A stretch of DNA of 64,000 nt from Undaria pinnatifida (GCA_012845835.1 JABAKD010000013.1:1788415-1852414), one strand, 5' to 3'; positions 23,706 to 36,195 are shown, counted from the first letter of the stretch. Made by a program: numbers and translations. The notes: a model not told the origin generated them from the letters alone.

Positions 23706-24869
23706 ACTAATACCAATACCACCAAAACCTCGAGCAGACCGTCGGGAGCTCAATGATTCCTGACCCGACCCGCTCTGCCAGATTCCAAGGGACCCGCGAG
23801 GTATGGGTCATGTCGCTGTTCGACATCCCCTCAACAGTGCCCGCTCCTTCAACGAACCCTAGGGCAGTATGTTGTCGTCTTTTCCTGATGACCTCAGCGT
23901 GACCCTAGTTAGGCAAACGGGTTCGTCTAGCGGGTGCGCTTTTCTCTAACGGCAGGTGGAGACCCGCCGTCAAAGGAGTCAAAAATGAACAGGCGCAGGC
24001 AAATCCCGCACTACCCAGGGCAAAGACAGAGCAAAAAGAGCTCTCGATTCCTGGGTGGCTATCTCACCTTCTTGGTTCAACCTTATAGGGTTCGGCCAAA
24101 GAAGGCCGGCAAGTTCATAGTGTTGACTAAATCGGAGGGGCGAGGTTGACACAGAGTTTGCGTTTTGCAGATGGACGAAACCTGGTACACAAACGAAAGT
24201 GTATGGAGCTTAAGCTTTTTTTACCCGGATCTCCAGGAGGATCTGAAGAAAACAAAAAAACTATCACATCACATCACCAGGAACCTGCAGAACCTGCTAC
24301 GGTCAGTATCGCTGTATGTCTCTCTGGGTCTCCTCGTTAGCCTCTCCCCATCGAACCCGCTCCTTTCCATCCTCTTTTTTCAGCCTCTATGTGTCTTCTC
24401 AACCACCCCCCCAGCTGGACTCACCTTTTGACCCCCCCACCTCCTATTCTCCCAGTATATTTCAGTTGTCTGTTCAATCTCCAGGCCAGTGTGCCCTACT
24501 TCCTATCTTCCCACCTGCCGGGACCGGGCTGATTAGTTCTACTCTCCGCAGCTGTGACGTTCCCTCGCAAAATTTCTCCCGGCCTCCGAAGGCCTCCACG
24601 TCAACGAAACCCCTCGTCGCGGCTGCCCGGGTTGCCCAATGATGGCCCGGGTCTCCGCCTAGTGTTTGGGTTGCGCACCTCGCTGTGTCGCCCTTGCTGT
24701 TGCGATGTTCTTGCACGTTTACCACATCCACCAGTGTGTCCACCTAGCGATAACTCGTGTTGGCAGCCTCCTACCGATTTCCTTCTTAAAGTAACTTTAC
24801 AGTACCTTTAGGGTATATTTCTAACTCGCAACATGCTACTATTGTGCTAATAGTAGGGTGCGACACATG
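23706..24869. other. Gene-free stretch with one exon-like frame
   Basis: The frame from 24165 (TTTTGCAG then ATGGACGAAACCTGG) reads DETWYTNESVWSLSFFYPDL before running into CT-rich sequence. The preceding CAG could be a 3' splice site, but no partner exon or family was recognised. 24300-24540 is CT-rich. Confidence 0.35.
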
Positions 24870-25143
24870 CTCGGGTAGAGGTCCACCCTTTCTTTGCTGA
24901 GGCGCCCTTCTTCACACAAGCTATACATTGACCTCGTCGAAGCATTGACTTGGAGTAACCTGACAGTGCAACCCGATGGGCAACACGTGAATTGCCTCAT
25001 GACCTAAGTATACAACACATCTGTATTATTTGAATAATAAAGATATTCCGACGATTTTATTGATAGTTTAAAGAGCCCCGTCATCCACAAAAATGTTGAA
25101 GCCAAAAGCGTCTACCACTATCTATGCAGCCGTGACGCGTGTC
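24870..25143 (+). mobile_element. MITE-like element, GACGC family, copy 2 (left end worn)
   Basis: Carries TAGAGGTCCACC at the left, CTCATGACCTAAGTAT and CCGACGATTTTATTGATAG in the middle, and TCTACCACTATCTATGCAGC then ACGCGTGTC at the right. All are diverged versions of the family phrases. Confidence 0.6.
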
Positions 25144-27884
25144 ATCTCGCGTGTCTTCTTTTTCTTCTCTCTCTGTATATACTGGTTCCAGGCTCTCTCG
25201 TGAATTTCTACTTTGAGCATCGCACCCTGCTGTCCGGGAGACTGCTTGCTCCTCCTCACCGCGATGTTAACTTCATCTGCTGTTACTCCGTCCCGTTCGT
25301 GATTCGCCAGCTCGACTTTCCTCGACCGCTCCGCCGGTGCCAGATGCTTTCCGCGCTTGTGCATGTTCCCCTCGAATACAAACTTCCCCGCTTGTGACGA
25401 TGACACGCCGTCCTACTGACCGCCCTCACCCCTGACTAGATTACACCAGCGATGTTACTATGTGTTACTATGTTTTTTACTAATGTGCCGTCTCTCTAGT
25501 CCCTTATGCTCCTGCTCTCGATTCTCCCTACCGCTGCTGCTGCCAAAGATCAAGACTATGGCGTGAGGGGGTCGCTTTTCGGGAAATTATTTCTCAATGG
25601 CTCGCGGGCACTCGCCCGAGCGACCCTCCTGTTCGGTTGCAAGCCTTAAGCTATCGTGCTGTCCTCTAGTTTTTGCTATATGAGTCCTCAATGGAATGAG
25701 AAGCTACGAAACGTGCAAAAAAAATAATCGCCGAACGTATTCTTGTTAGCAAGGTAGAGAGTCACTCGTGCACCATCTGGTGAACACCCGGCAGTGACAA
25801 AATAGGTACCCCTCCTACCGTGTAGCCCCGGTGCAATGCGGTATACTCTGCCTGGTATATACACTACTTTCCCCTGTAATGCTGCCGCCGCTGCTGTTCT
25901 TTCTCCCCATTACGTTGATTTCTCCCTCCGGAACCACCTGCCGCTCTTTCCCTGTTTCGGCACAGTCAAGGGACATCTAGACATTCGTCCATTTCGTCTA
26001 CTCTCCACGAGCCCATGTTTGTTCAATATTGGAATGGCGTCTCTTCATTTTCCCCCTTCCTGGAGAGGGGATGTGGAAATGCTGACGGTTCTCCCTGGTT
26101 CAACCTTCCCTACCCCCCTCCTCCCCCTCCCGCCCCACCACGCCATCGTCTGCCTATTGCCCGAGGCTGAACTGCCTCGTACTCTGGCAGACAACATCAA
26201 CGGCCCAGGTTTCATCCAGAATCCGCGTTCGTAGGCTGCCACTCCCATTCTCTGGCTTCTACACATCCATACCCGTGTCTGCCCCGGCTTCATACTCGGC
26301 TCTACTGTCCTTCTCAATAAATGTAAGGACGCCAAGGGTGGATATTCAACGTTTGACCTCATTAAAACCCAATAAAGACCAACGACACCTTCCACCTGAT
26401 CGGATCACTCACGGTTGCGATTCCATGCGCCCCAAACTTGTGGCCTTCCCTGTCCGCCTCGAGTACAGCACGAATTCGTCCGGCACCAATGTCCTCGCAC
26501 GCATCCCCCCCCTGACACATCCACGCCCCCCCCCCCTCTCTCTCGCGCGCGCTCCTTACGTAATACGTCGCCTGCTCTCCTGCCCCCACCTTGCACCTCC
26601 CCTCGCTCCTGTACGCCCCCCCCCCCGGAGACGGCTTCGGTAGTACGTCAACATCAACATCTAAAGATGAACGAGCGGGACTGCTGCGAGGGAGAACGGC
26701 CGTCAAATAACCTAACCAAGCGGAACCGCGATGCAGCGGGGCTCTAGCGCACGTATCATGTTCTTAATCGTGTCGGTGGACCGAGCAATGAGACATTTTC
26801 CAGCTTAGAGCGTTAGAGCGTTAAGTAACGGCCACGGACTGTTAGACTGAGCCGATCTTGACCTTAGAAAGGCGGTTAATATGTGATGGCACTATATCTT
26901 CTTTGGGGTAAAGGCTAGAGGGGTTAGCTCTTATACCTATGAATACGAATTTCGTCAGAGTTAGGGTTAGGGGTAGGGTTAGGGTTAGCTGTTACAATTA
27001 TGAATACGAATTTCCCTCCAGGGCTACTATACTATGGCAGAAGAAGTGAGACCAAACCACGGAGAAGTACATGCTTATGCAAGGGATAAAATGTGCTGAT
27101 TAACGATCTTCCAGATATGGTAACTGGTCCGGAGTCGCACGAGTGGTCACATGAAGATATACTTAACGATCGGTATTGTGGCGGCACGTACATTTCAGCC
27201 TTCTCTGCTCCGGCCGCCACGTCAAGCGGACAATTCCGCTACACATTGATCGGTTCGACTTCACACGCTCACCCCACATGTTGTCGAGTTGGACCGTCAA
27301 GCATCCTTTGCATTCACGCAAGGACTTGTGGTAGTTGTGTCGGGTGCCGCTATATTGCTGCAGGTACGACTTCGAATTCCTGATACGATGCTGTTATCTC
27401 TACCAGGTTCTACAACACGTCTGTGAGGAAGCGTTCACCTCAACGTTGAAACATCGTTCTGAGTCGGCACGGTTCGGGCCGTGCGCGTCGTGTGCTCCGC
27501 GCACAGGGGCAAATCACTCTCCTTGTGCCAAGACAATAACTACATATCTCAAACGCCCAGCCACCATGCTACATACAGTAGCCGTTATTCACGCTTCCGC
27601 GTGCGCCTTGGACGCGTGCCACGCTCGGGGTACTAAGGTATACCAGGTGCCACTTTTTTCGTGTTTGACGAGCCTCTTTAACCCAATCTCGTTGGAATGT
27701 ATTTCTTGTTTTGCGAATTTTTTGCCTTGGACTATGTGCTTGGGCCACGAGTTTGTTCCTCGGAGTGCACTTTCAGCCTGCTGAAGATAATTTGTTGTGA
27801 TAATGGTACGGACCTACTCAAGTGAGGTTCTCCGGAACTGAAATGGTGCGCCTCTACCTTGGCATGCACCTTCCACCATTACCG
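25144..27884. other. Intergenic, no gene recognised
   Basis: A minus-strand frame at 25406-25122 is rich in Arg/Lys/Glu (HKRGKHLAPAERSRKVELAN) and may be an old coding fragment, but no family was recognised. 25590-25620 carries a worn version of the palindrome arm. 26510-26640 is C-rich. Confidence 0.45.
26925..27016 (+). repeat. Interstitial telomere-like TTAGGG run between direct repeats
   Basis: About four to five TTAGGG-type units (about 26960-26987, one unit altered) sit between two copies of a ~32-bp direct repeat (GGTTAGCT.TTA...TATGAATACGAATTTC) at about 26926-26957 and 26984-27015. Confidence 0.75.
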
Positions 27885-28150
27885 ACTATTATCGACTATT
27901 ATCTACTAGTATCGACTGGTATCGACTATTATCGACTGTTATCGACTGTTATTGACTGTTATCGACTAATATCTCGACTATTATAGACTATTATAGACTA
28001 TTATCGACAAATATTATCGATTGTTATCGACTTATACCGATTATTATAAACCATTATAGACTATTATTGTAGACTACTATAGAATAATATCGACTAATGT
28101 GGACTAAAACTATCGACTAGAGAGTATCGACTATTATCGACTAAATGATC
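27885..28150 (+). repeat. 10-bp minisatellite TATCGACTAT
   Basis: About 25 imperfect copies of TATCGACTAT; AT-rich, non-coding. Confidence 0.9.
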
Positions 28151-28744
28151 GACTTTCATCTCCAATCTCATCACGCCCACGCTCACCGAGTACGTGCACA
28201 AGTCCTAAACTATGTTTCTTCCTCGAACCAGTCGGTGTCTCTCTACCCTGGAGGTCTAGACCAGGGACAGTAGAAGCAACTGGTCAGGCCAACAGAGCGA
28301 GTGCTCCCGGGGGGACGAGAAACGTCGGCGGCTACGGTAGTCTGGGGCGTTCTCCATTTTACTCACGAGTTTATACCATTTGCCCGAATGGCCCTGGACC
28401 TGATTCAAAAGCAGACTTGAAAAGTTTGTGTTGGCGCAGCGTAACACACACGTTCAAGGAATTGAACATCGTGAACACCCGAAAAGCGCAAAAGATGGCT
28501 ACCGCTAGGAATTAGGATAGCCACTCGCACGAGGTGCTTTTGAGTCGGTGAAGAGGGAGGCATTTCGTGCTACCCCCTGCCACAGCCGTCGTCTGTCAAG
28601 CGTCTTCTATTCCTAGCATATTCCATGGCTAGGAAGCATTATCTTCGGAGTAGAGGGTAGATACAAATTTTGCCTCTTCTCCTACCCAAAATTCTACCCG
28701 TCAATGGGAAACTTACATGAGTCCAACCTCGCCATATCAGAACG
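28151..28744. other. Gene-free stretch
   Basis: No gene or repeat family recognised, apart from a worn CCACTCGCACGAGG piece near 28520 resembling the palindrome arm. Confidence 0.5.
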
Positions 28745-28978
28745 TTGGATCCGGGACGTCGACGCATCTTGTGGGAAACGCTGTTCGCTGACGACACCCG
28801 GAGGAGAACTTTTTCGCGGTCGTCAGGAAGACTTCATAGGACGGTGCCAGTCGTCGTCACAAGTGTGTTCACCTTCCAGAGGCTTGGAAATCCTAATTTC
28901 AAAACAAAGCTCTCGTACTTGCGGAGCCAAACAACAGGGGTTAAACGCTTTTTCATGCGATTCCAGTCGACTACGTAA
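28745..28978 (+). pseudogene. LINE (non-LTR) reverse transcriptase fragment
   Basis: RRRILWETLFADDTRRRTFS (28755-28815) looks like the catalytic F/Y-A-D-D box of LINE reverse transcriptases in its usual setting (LxxLLYADD). It is followed by SSGRLHRTVPVVVTSVF, which resembles the next helix of the palm. There is no start or end of an ORF2; the flanks are in other frames. Inactive remnant. Confidence 0.6.
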
Positions 28979-29239
28979 ACCCGTAGACGAGCAAGCACGT
29001 CAACTCCCGAACAGAACCATCAGTGAACGCGATAAAACAGTTCGTTCTCATGCGGCATGCGATTGGTGACACACCATGCCATAAACAAAGTTCGCCAACC
29101 CCGGAACGAATCATCAGTAAAAGCGGCAAAGTGTACGTCGTTATCCTGCGACGTGCGATTGGTGACGCACGCTACTACTACTTGTATCACTAATAGTGCC
29201 GGCAGGGGTGCACCTAGCCTTTAGTAATGTTCGTCACTT
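28979..29239. other. Gene-free stretch with a short direct repeat
   Basis: GAACNATCAGTNAANGCG... and GCGATTGGTGACNCAC occur twice (about 29010-29072 and 29104-29172), a ~95-bp tandem duplication. Confidence 0.55.
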
Positions 29240-29552
29240 GAGGACCCACCTCACCAAAAACCTGACCTTGACACAAAATGAATGTACCGCTCTCGATGAC
29301 CAATGCTTTGGCACAGATGCATAAAGAATTAGAGCGTGCCAATCACTGTTAATGATGCAGACATTATTTTTTCATTGATTAGGGTTTGTTTTAACACCAT
29401 TAGGGATGCAGTGCAGTCATTATTTTCATTGAGGTTAGAGTGTGTTTTTAACAGTATTAGTGATGCATGCAGTCACTATTTTCAGTAGTTGAGGAGCCTC
29501 GTCAGTCGTGTAAAACACTATAATTTCCGCGAAGAATCGCTACCTCCATCGC
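29240..29552 (+). mobile_element. MITE-like element, GACGC family, copy 3
   Basis: Right end CTACCTCCATCGCAGCGCGC then GTC is the family terminal repeat. GAGGAGCCTCGTCAGTCG matches the subterminal phrase. The middle holds three ~70-bp imperfect repeats (TGATGCAG..TCA(T/C)TATTTTCA) at 29350-29490. Confidence 0.55.
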
Positions 29553-30764
29553 AGCGCGCGTCTGGTCGTGAACAAGTATAAGTATTCCTTCCAAGCCGGA
29601 GCGTTCGACTTGTACTCGACGTGTGTGTATTGACAGCCCACTCTGACAGATGGAAGTGTCTCGTACAGCCGAGGTCACGTTGACAAAGGCAAAAAAAATT
29701 GTCTGTTGAACTTTGGATGGATTGTAGTGCCCGAGAAAAACAACACACCATCCCCCGCGCCGACACAACCACTAAAACACAACCTTACGCAGTCGGAGTA
29801 ATGCGGATATTTGGCGATTTTTGTGGCATGCATGGGAGGAAGGCGATATCCGGAGCGGGTACTTTTTGTTAAGTTGGTTGATGACAATGTTCGCCCTGGG
29901 ATCTATTGACGAATACGACGATGGAGTGCCTACAAGGCGACGCAAAAACGATGACAAAAACATAAGGGAAGTAGTGCTGTTGGAAGCACCATCGAACGCG
30001 GGCACAACCAATTTACTCCTGTCAACAGCGCGTCAATGTGCGGATGTCAGGTTGCAGATATTCATGGTCATTCATTCCCGATTGAATGTGAGTCGCAGGA
30101 GCATGGATGGGGTGTGGCGATGCAAGAAGATGAAAACGGAGGAACCGACGTCGACACGTCTACACGTCTACACTGTTACAGTCAATGTTGGGGGTGAGGG
30201 GGGAGGGGAGGCTAGAAGGAGGGGGGTGTTTTGCTACGGAGGGCGAGGGGTGCTGTACTAAGAGGTCGGGGGGGGGAGGGGGGGGGAAGGGGGGGTGGAA
30301 GGGGGGGGGGGGTCGCCATGGGTGTCACGTAGTTGACTGCTATTAGCGATCGCAGGTAGAGGATGAGTACGTATGTACGCCTCTCAGCGTCGAAGTTCGT
30401 AGCGGTATGCAGCTACACAACGTCATTTGGGCGTTTGCCGTTTGTTTGCCTTCTACTCGTAGAGTATCCGATCGTACTGTGTGTGCTATCGATCTGCAAT
30501 GCGTGGGGCGCGGATATATGTGTTTGCTTTATCCATGCATGTATCAGCCAAACTCCATCACACACGCACCCCGTCGGCCGTCAATACTGCCCTCTGCAGG
30601 GGAGGGAAAGTGCCGTAGAACGAGTGTGCGTCTTGTTAGGTGCCCCCAAAGGACGCGTGCTACGACGGAGGTATTACGGGGGACCATAGTATATAGGACC
30701 TACGGTACACACAAAAACCAATATATTTCCCTATTTTGACTAACAATATTTGGTCCTATTTACT
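29553..30764. other. Gene-free stretch with G-rich tract
   Basis: The frame at 29821-30261 (plus) is open for 146 codons but has no domain. 30185-30313 is strongly G-rich on the plus strand with many G runs of 6-14 (30266-30313), capable of G-quadruplex formation. Confidence 0.45.
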
Positions 30765-31001
30765 ATGGTCCCCCGCAATAGCACTTTTCCTGTGAAATGT
30801 TTTTCGAATGGCAGATCTCCTTACCCCAAGATCGTCGGAAATACCTAGGCGATAGTTTAGGATTTTTCATCCGGTCTATCTAGCAGTTAGTTTTGATTTT
30901 TCTCCAAAATCGACGATTTTTGGGGCATGTCTTATGCTCCGAAATTGAGGAAACACTTCAGAAAAAAACGTGGTGTGCTCACCTCTATCGCAGCATGCGT
31001 C
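30765..31001 (-). mobile_element. MITE-like element, GACGC family, copy 4 (reverse)
   Basis: The reverse complement starts GACGCATGCTGCGATAGAGG then TGAGCACACCAC and continues through CCTAGGTATTTCCGACGATC to ATTCGAAAAACATTTCAC, the same order as copies 1 and 6. The far terminal repeat is lost. Confidence 0.7.
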
Positions 31002-31136
31002 TGATATCATATCATGTCATATCATATCATGTCACATCATATCATATCATATCTCATCATATCATATCATATCATATCATATCATATCATATCATGTATC
31101 ATATCATATATCATATCATATATCATATCATATCAT
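31002..31136 (+). repeat. ATATC pentamer microsatellite
   Basis: About 26 copies of (ATATC/ATGTC), starting directly at the end of the reversed MITE copy 4. Confidence 0.9.
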
Positions 31137-33784
31137 TCCTAAAACACGTAGACTAGACTGGTTTTTTATTTATTTTTATTGGTTTTTTACCTCCCCATCA
31201 TTAGTTTGTTCGCTATTTACAGTGTGCAGCACGCGCTTCAACATCGAATTCGCAACAAACAACCAAAAAGGCGAAGAAGCCCAAGGGAAACCAAACGTTA
31301 ATTAAACTGAAAGTGATCCTATGGCTGTGGCCTACTTCCGTTATGTATATATTTCGGGCGCAACATATATATATCTACTCCGCACCTATTGTCCTTGTTC
31401 CGCCGTCCCCTCTCAAAAACATGCCTATCTGTCGTCTAATCTTAAACCAAAATGCGCCCAGACCCCCGCCCCCACGCCATGAGTGTAAGTCTGTCACCCC
31501 CCCTCCATATTATATACCAGGTATAGGTTGGGTTGGCGTCAGTTGGCAGCAACACTGTAAAACTTGCCGCTCACTACATGAGCTAGACCGCCAGGGAACC
31601 GAGTTGGGGGTTTTTTGGCGGTCGATCACAGCTGGCGATCGAGTTAGATCATTCGTGCGGGGTGGAGAACTATTACTCCACACAAGGGGGATGATCGTAT
31701 CACCTAGGGTTTATGGTACAGCACCCTCGAGGCAGTTACATATTACTCCCCCATTGCCGTCTCTGGAAGCGGCCATACCGGAAATTAACTTATCTCGTTA
31801 AAGTTTCCATCCATGTGTACGTCCGCCTCGCATCCGGTTCTTAGAAGGATGCAGCTCAGATGCATGCGTGGTGCGATAGAGGCGGCAGTTTTTGACTACC
31901 AGGCATTTTCGTTTCTGAAATATCGACGGGGTTCCTTAATCCAAAATGGTCGGAATTTCAACCTTATTTTGCGATGGCAGTTGGTTATATGCCTAGGCCA
32001 TAGATTTGGTCGCCACAAAGGGTTGCACTTTCAGTCTATTTGAAAAATACTTTCTCGGGTGGTATATAGAGCTCCCCCACGCACGGGGGGTCTCATAAAA
32101 TATACTTTGCACCTTTACAACGTGGCCTTGGTATCGACCGATCACCAGCATCATGATATTCGCCGAACACCACACGGCGCTCCGCGCTTGGTGCAGGCAA
32201 TGCCTGCCTGGTCGAAGAAAACCCGACATGCTCCGTCCCGGCATTGTAGGAATGCTTGGGTCTAATAGCCATGGTCACACCGCTACGGCCATGCTTGAAC
32301 ATCGAGTGCTCCTCCCCTCCGGCTCCTTCTTTCTTCCAAACGATCCGTAGCTGAAGCTTGAAGTGCGTTATCCTCCGCGAAATGGCTACCGGTGTGGTCA
32401 CCGAGGCGATTTGGAGCTGATGTTTCTTTACCGCCCCCCTCTTTCTCATAGAGCATCCGTCTGTTGCCACGACGCTCGCTTCTAGCTTGTCAAGCACGTC
32501 GCTACCCTCGCGAGGCACCTATTGTTTTCCCACTGCAAAAGTGGTCATAGCTTTGCTATTTTCGTCAAAGGATACTGCCCGGGGTGAGAGTAGTGTTGGT
32601 GATTGAGCACGCCTAGATATAGGCGGCTGGGGTATCGTCGTCAGCGCGGCCTTCTCGCGAGTGTACCTGCGCTTGCGGGTCGGCATGGGATTCTGCCCAG
32701 TAGGATGGACCTGCTACGATACTCTCGGTTTGGCGCGTCTGGAAGAGAACCTCTCTTGACGACTATATCTATCGTCTGATTGCGGTCTAGATACGGTGTG
32801 AAATGATCTACGCTTTTTTCCACTCCCGAAGGGATGCCAAATCCCTTAGTGTATGGAAGATATCTTGATCAAATCGACTGGTGCTGGTTTGCCTTTTTTG
32901 CCTATGTTCATGCTGTGGGACAGATACGTGGGTGCGTGTCGCGTCTCGGCGCGTCCAGTGTTTCGCAGCAAACACACCTCGTTGCCGCGTGTTTTCCTCA
33001 ATACCCCTTATTCGCTTTCCAGTGCCCATGACCTCTGGTGCGGGTATGACACAGAGCGAGTCCGTAGCCCGTGCGCATGCGGTAGCTCCTGCCCAGCGCA
33101 AACTCTTCTGCCAAGCCTTGGCAAATGCTTGAGGCCCCCTCCCGCCCAGCTGGTTATCATGTTCCGGCGGGCGTGCCGTGTCCGGGGGCTGTTCCGGATC
33201 AACTGTGTGTGCGATGCATAATGCCCCCGACTGATAGGGTTGCCCAACTTCAGTTAGGCGCTGTCTTGAAGACGTGGTGGCCGCGTCAGGTGCCACCATC
33301 AAATCTCCCTCTAACGTCCTTGGATCCGGGTCCCGGTAGGTCGAGGACATTCCAGTATGTCCACTGCGCCCCACTGTCCACCCCCTTGCAAGGTTCGAGG
33401 GACAGCCCCCGTGCCCAGAACCTTTTCACGGATTTGGTATTTTGCCCGGGAGGTTCGACAACGATGCGGGCCTCTGCTTGCATGCTCATCATGTCAGCGA
33501 GATGCATATGAGGCCGCCTGCGCCTCCATCTTTCGCTGTCCCCACCGCTCTCTCTCTCTCTGTGTGTCTCTCTCCCTGTCTCTCTCTCTCTCTCTTGTGC
33601 CTATTTTTCTGTGGCGATCAGGACGCTCACCGCAGAACCCATGAATTTCCTTTTTTCAGCAACGTGAACGTCGATACTTTCAACAGACGAAGTATCCTCT
33701 CCCCCATGTGCCTTTTCGAATACATTAGCCACGTAGTCTTGGCGAGTTGCCCACAGTACTGGTATCAACTATACACACCCCGAA
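31137..33784. other. Intergenic, weak minus-strand coding-like frames
   Basis: Minus-strand frames 33374-32808 (188 codons), 32823-32641 and 32518-32093 follow one another, with fairly polar, protein-like composition, but no domain or splice site was recognised. They may be an old transposon or a shadow. A CT microsatellite lies at 33547-33597. Confidence 0.35.
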
Positions 33785-34150
33785 CGGATCAGCTCACCCT
33801 AGCTCGAGCTAGCTCTTTTCGACAGTAGCTCACCGGTAAGCTACGTGAGCTACATGAGCTGCACATGTTTTCCTGGCGTGAGCCACGAGAGGGTAGCTCA
33901 TCTGCACATGTTTTGGAAGGGTGAGCTACATCCGCACATGTTTGCCCGGGGGGGGCGATAAGAGCTACATGATCTGCACCTGTTTCCGCGGCTTGGGCCA
34001 CAGAAGGTAGCTCATCTGCGTATATTTTCAAAGGGTGAGGTATAGACGATAGCTCATCTGCACATGTTTGCAACGCTTGAGCTATAGAGCATAGCTCCTC
34101 TGCACATGTTTTGAGGCGGTGAGCTATAAATGATGCATGAGCTAGCTCAC
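33785..34150 (+). repeat. AGCTCAT/GCACATGTTTT minisatellite, left block
   Basis: About 7 imperfect units of ~45-60 bp built from AGCTCATCTGCACATGTTTT and GTGAGCTATA. The same satellite resumes at 35220. Confidence 0.85.
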
Positions 34151-34439
34151 GAGCTGCGGCCAATCACAGGTATGCGCACATACACACCACACCATGACAA
34201 GACGTGCCTGAACAACATCAACAAAAACACCCATACGTTTCTTATAGACGAAATCGGACATTTTTCTGTCAATATATGCCAGGTAGACAGACAGACAGTA
34301 CCGGTGGATTTGTTTCTTCGGCTCAAACATGCCCATGCACCCGACCAAGTATAACTCAACTCAACTCGATCGAGGCACCTGCCACCCACAAACAAGAGCT
34401 CGCACTCACACGCATACAACACCACACAACACGCCTAGC

Positions 34440-34772
34440 ATGCCCACTACCCGGGGAAGCAGCTCTAACGGTGCTTCGGCTGCCCGTAGCCAGCAAGAAG
34501 CGGGCGACGCGGAGATGGCCACGTTCCTCAACGAAAACCAAGACCATATCCCGATGCCAGCCCCGTCAACTGAGCAGGCGCTCCATTCGGTACCTCGCCG
34601 GCTTTCCAACCCTATGGCAGAGGTGGTGGCCCTTTCTGCAGCCGAGGCGGGTTCTGCGAGCGAAGCGGGCGTGAACGCCGCCTATGACGAGTACGCAGGG
34701 AAAGGGGGGTCTGCGGGCGAAGAAGGCGTTAACGCCGACTGTGGCGACTCCGCATGGGAAGGCTCGGACTAG
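34440..34772 (+). CDS. Hypothetical small acidic protein (low confidence)
   Basis: ATG at 34440 opens 110 codons to a TAG at 34770. The product begins MPTTRGSSSNGASAARSQQE, is Ser/Ala/Glu-rich without a hydrophobic segment, and ends with two imperfect repeats of a Gly/Ala/Glu module (EAGVNAAYDEYAGKGGS and EEGVNADCGDSAWEG). No family was recognised. It lies in a ~1-kb segment that interrupts a minisatellite, so it may belong to an inserted element or a processed copy. The upstream in-frame ATG at 34329 adds a His/Thr-rich leader that looks non-coding. No RNA evidence can be inferred. Confidence 0.3.
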   Translation: MPTTRGSSSNGASAARSQQEAGDAEMATFLNENQDHIPMPAPSTEQALHSVPRRLSNPMAEVVALSAAEAGSASEAGVNAAYDEYAGKGGSAGEEGVNADCGDSAWEGSD

Positions 34773-35219
34773 AAGCCTCGGGGATGAATGGGGGGCGTCT
34801 GTGCTGCCGTTATGTATCTGCTTGTTCATCTCTTGTTAGCTTATTTTTGGGTGAAGCAGATGATTTTTTTCTTTGTCTGTTTTAATTGTTTTTCACCTTG
34901 TGTGGTAGGCTCCGCGAAGCCGTGTTGGAGGGATGGGAATGCACTGGGCTGCATGTCAATATAGCCGCACTGACTAACAACTGCTGTTGTTGTGTGCTCG
35001 ATAAAGTTAAATGCTATGATATGCGTAAGAAGTACGTCTTACAAGGTCAGCATACCAGGTATTAATGTCAGCTACACACCGTATACCTCAGGGGTATACT
35101 TTTTTTACGTTTGGAGGGAGTACCATGGTGTCGCACGTACCGACGTTGAAGTTTCACCTGGATGGTGAGCTGTAGTGTAACCTACATTCATTCGTACTCG
35201 TGCCGGAGGTCAGATTTGT
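34773..35219. other. Gene-free part of the segment interrupting the minisatellite
   Basis: T-rich sequence after the small open frame; nothing recognised. Confidence 0.5.
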
Positions 35220-35850
35220 TAATCTACAAATCTCAGCGCACCTGCATGTTTTGGCCTGAAAGAGCTACAATGAGCTACGTACATGAGCTAGCTCATTTGA
35301 CCCTGGATGAGCTATGGAGGATAGCTCATCTGCACATGTTTTGCCGTCTTGAGATATAGACGATATAGCTCATCTGCACATGTTTTCCCGACTTGAGCTA
35401 AATGCGGTAGCTCATCTCCACATATTTTTAAAGCTTGAGATATGCAGGATAGCTCATCCGCACATATTTGACCAAGGTGAACTATAAGAGCTACATGAGC
35501 TCACTCATTTGTCCCGGGATTCACTGAGCTATAATAGCTACATGAGCTGCACATGTTTTCAACGCTTGAACTTTAGGCGATAGCTCATCTTCACATATTT
35601 TGAAAGGATGAGCTATCAACGATAGTTCATCTGCACATGTTTCCAAAACTTGAGCTAGACGAGCTACATGAGCTAGCTCATTTGACCCTGGATGAGCAAA
35701 AAGAGCTAAATGAGCTGCCCATGTTTTCAACGCTTGAGGTAGAGGCGACAGCTCATCCGCACATGTTTTGAACGCGTGAGCTATACACGATGGATGAGCT
35801 ACACGTAGAGCTAGCTCATGACCTGCCCGGGGTGCGTGCAACTATATCAA
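35220..35850 (+). repeat. AGCTCAT/GCACATGTTTT minisatellite, right block
   Basis: About 11 imperfect units, the same as the left block, including CATGAGCTAGCTCATTTGAC twice. Confidence 0.85.
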
Positions 35851-35924
35851 CAATAGCTGGCTGGAGGGTACCGATAGCTCTCCACCAAGGAGGATATCCC
35901 CCTTTCCACTGCCGGATTTGATAA

Positions 35925-36195
35925 CTCTTGCACGAGTGACCCTGTACCTCACTTAGAAAAAGAGAGTGACTCTGTACACCTCGAACCTAGAAAAATACAT
36001 TAGGCCATTTTTTTGCCGCAGCGTAACTAGCTATTCCCCATTTAGGATTGATATCGCAAAGTTACAATAAAGCAGCACGAAAGATTAAGACCGCGAAGGA
36101 ACGGGGGGATCACTCGCGCGAGGGGCCCCAACCCTCCGTAGAACAAGGCTTCGAAACAACAAGCAAACCCTTACCGTTCTTGGTCTTGAATTGTA
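35925..36195 (+). repeat. Palindrome-bearing dispersed repeat, copy C
   Basis: Begins near GCACGAGTGACCCTGTACC, contains GCAGCGTAAC, ATCGCAAAGTTAC, AGACCGCGAAGGAAC and a worn palindrome (about 36105-36129), then AAACAACAAGCAAACCCTTACCG. It stops where the LINE fragment begins. Confidence 0.65.

Noticed and set aside
31005-31136. CRISPR-like or coding repeat
   Set aside because: Simple ATATC pentamers with no spacers; plain microsatellite.
30893-31305. Open frames rich in His/Ile/Ser/Tyr
   Set aside because: Translation of the ATATC microsatellite.
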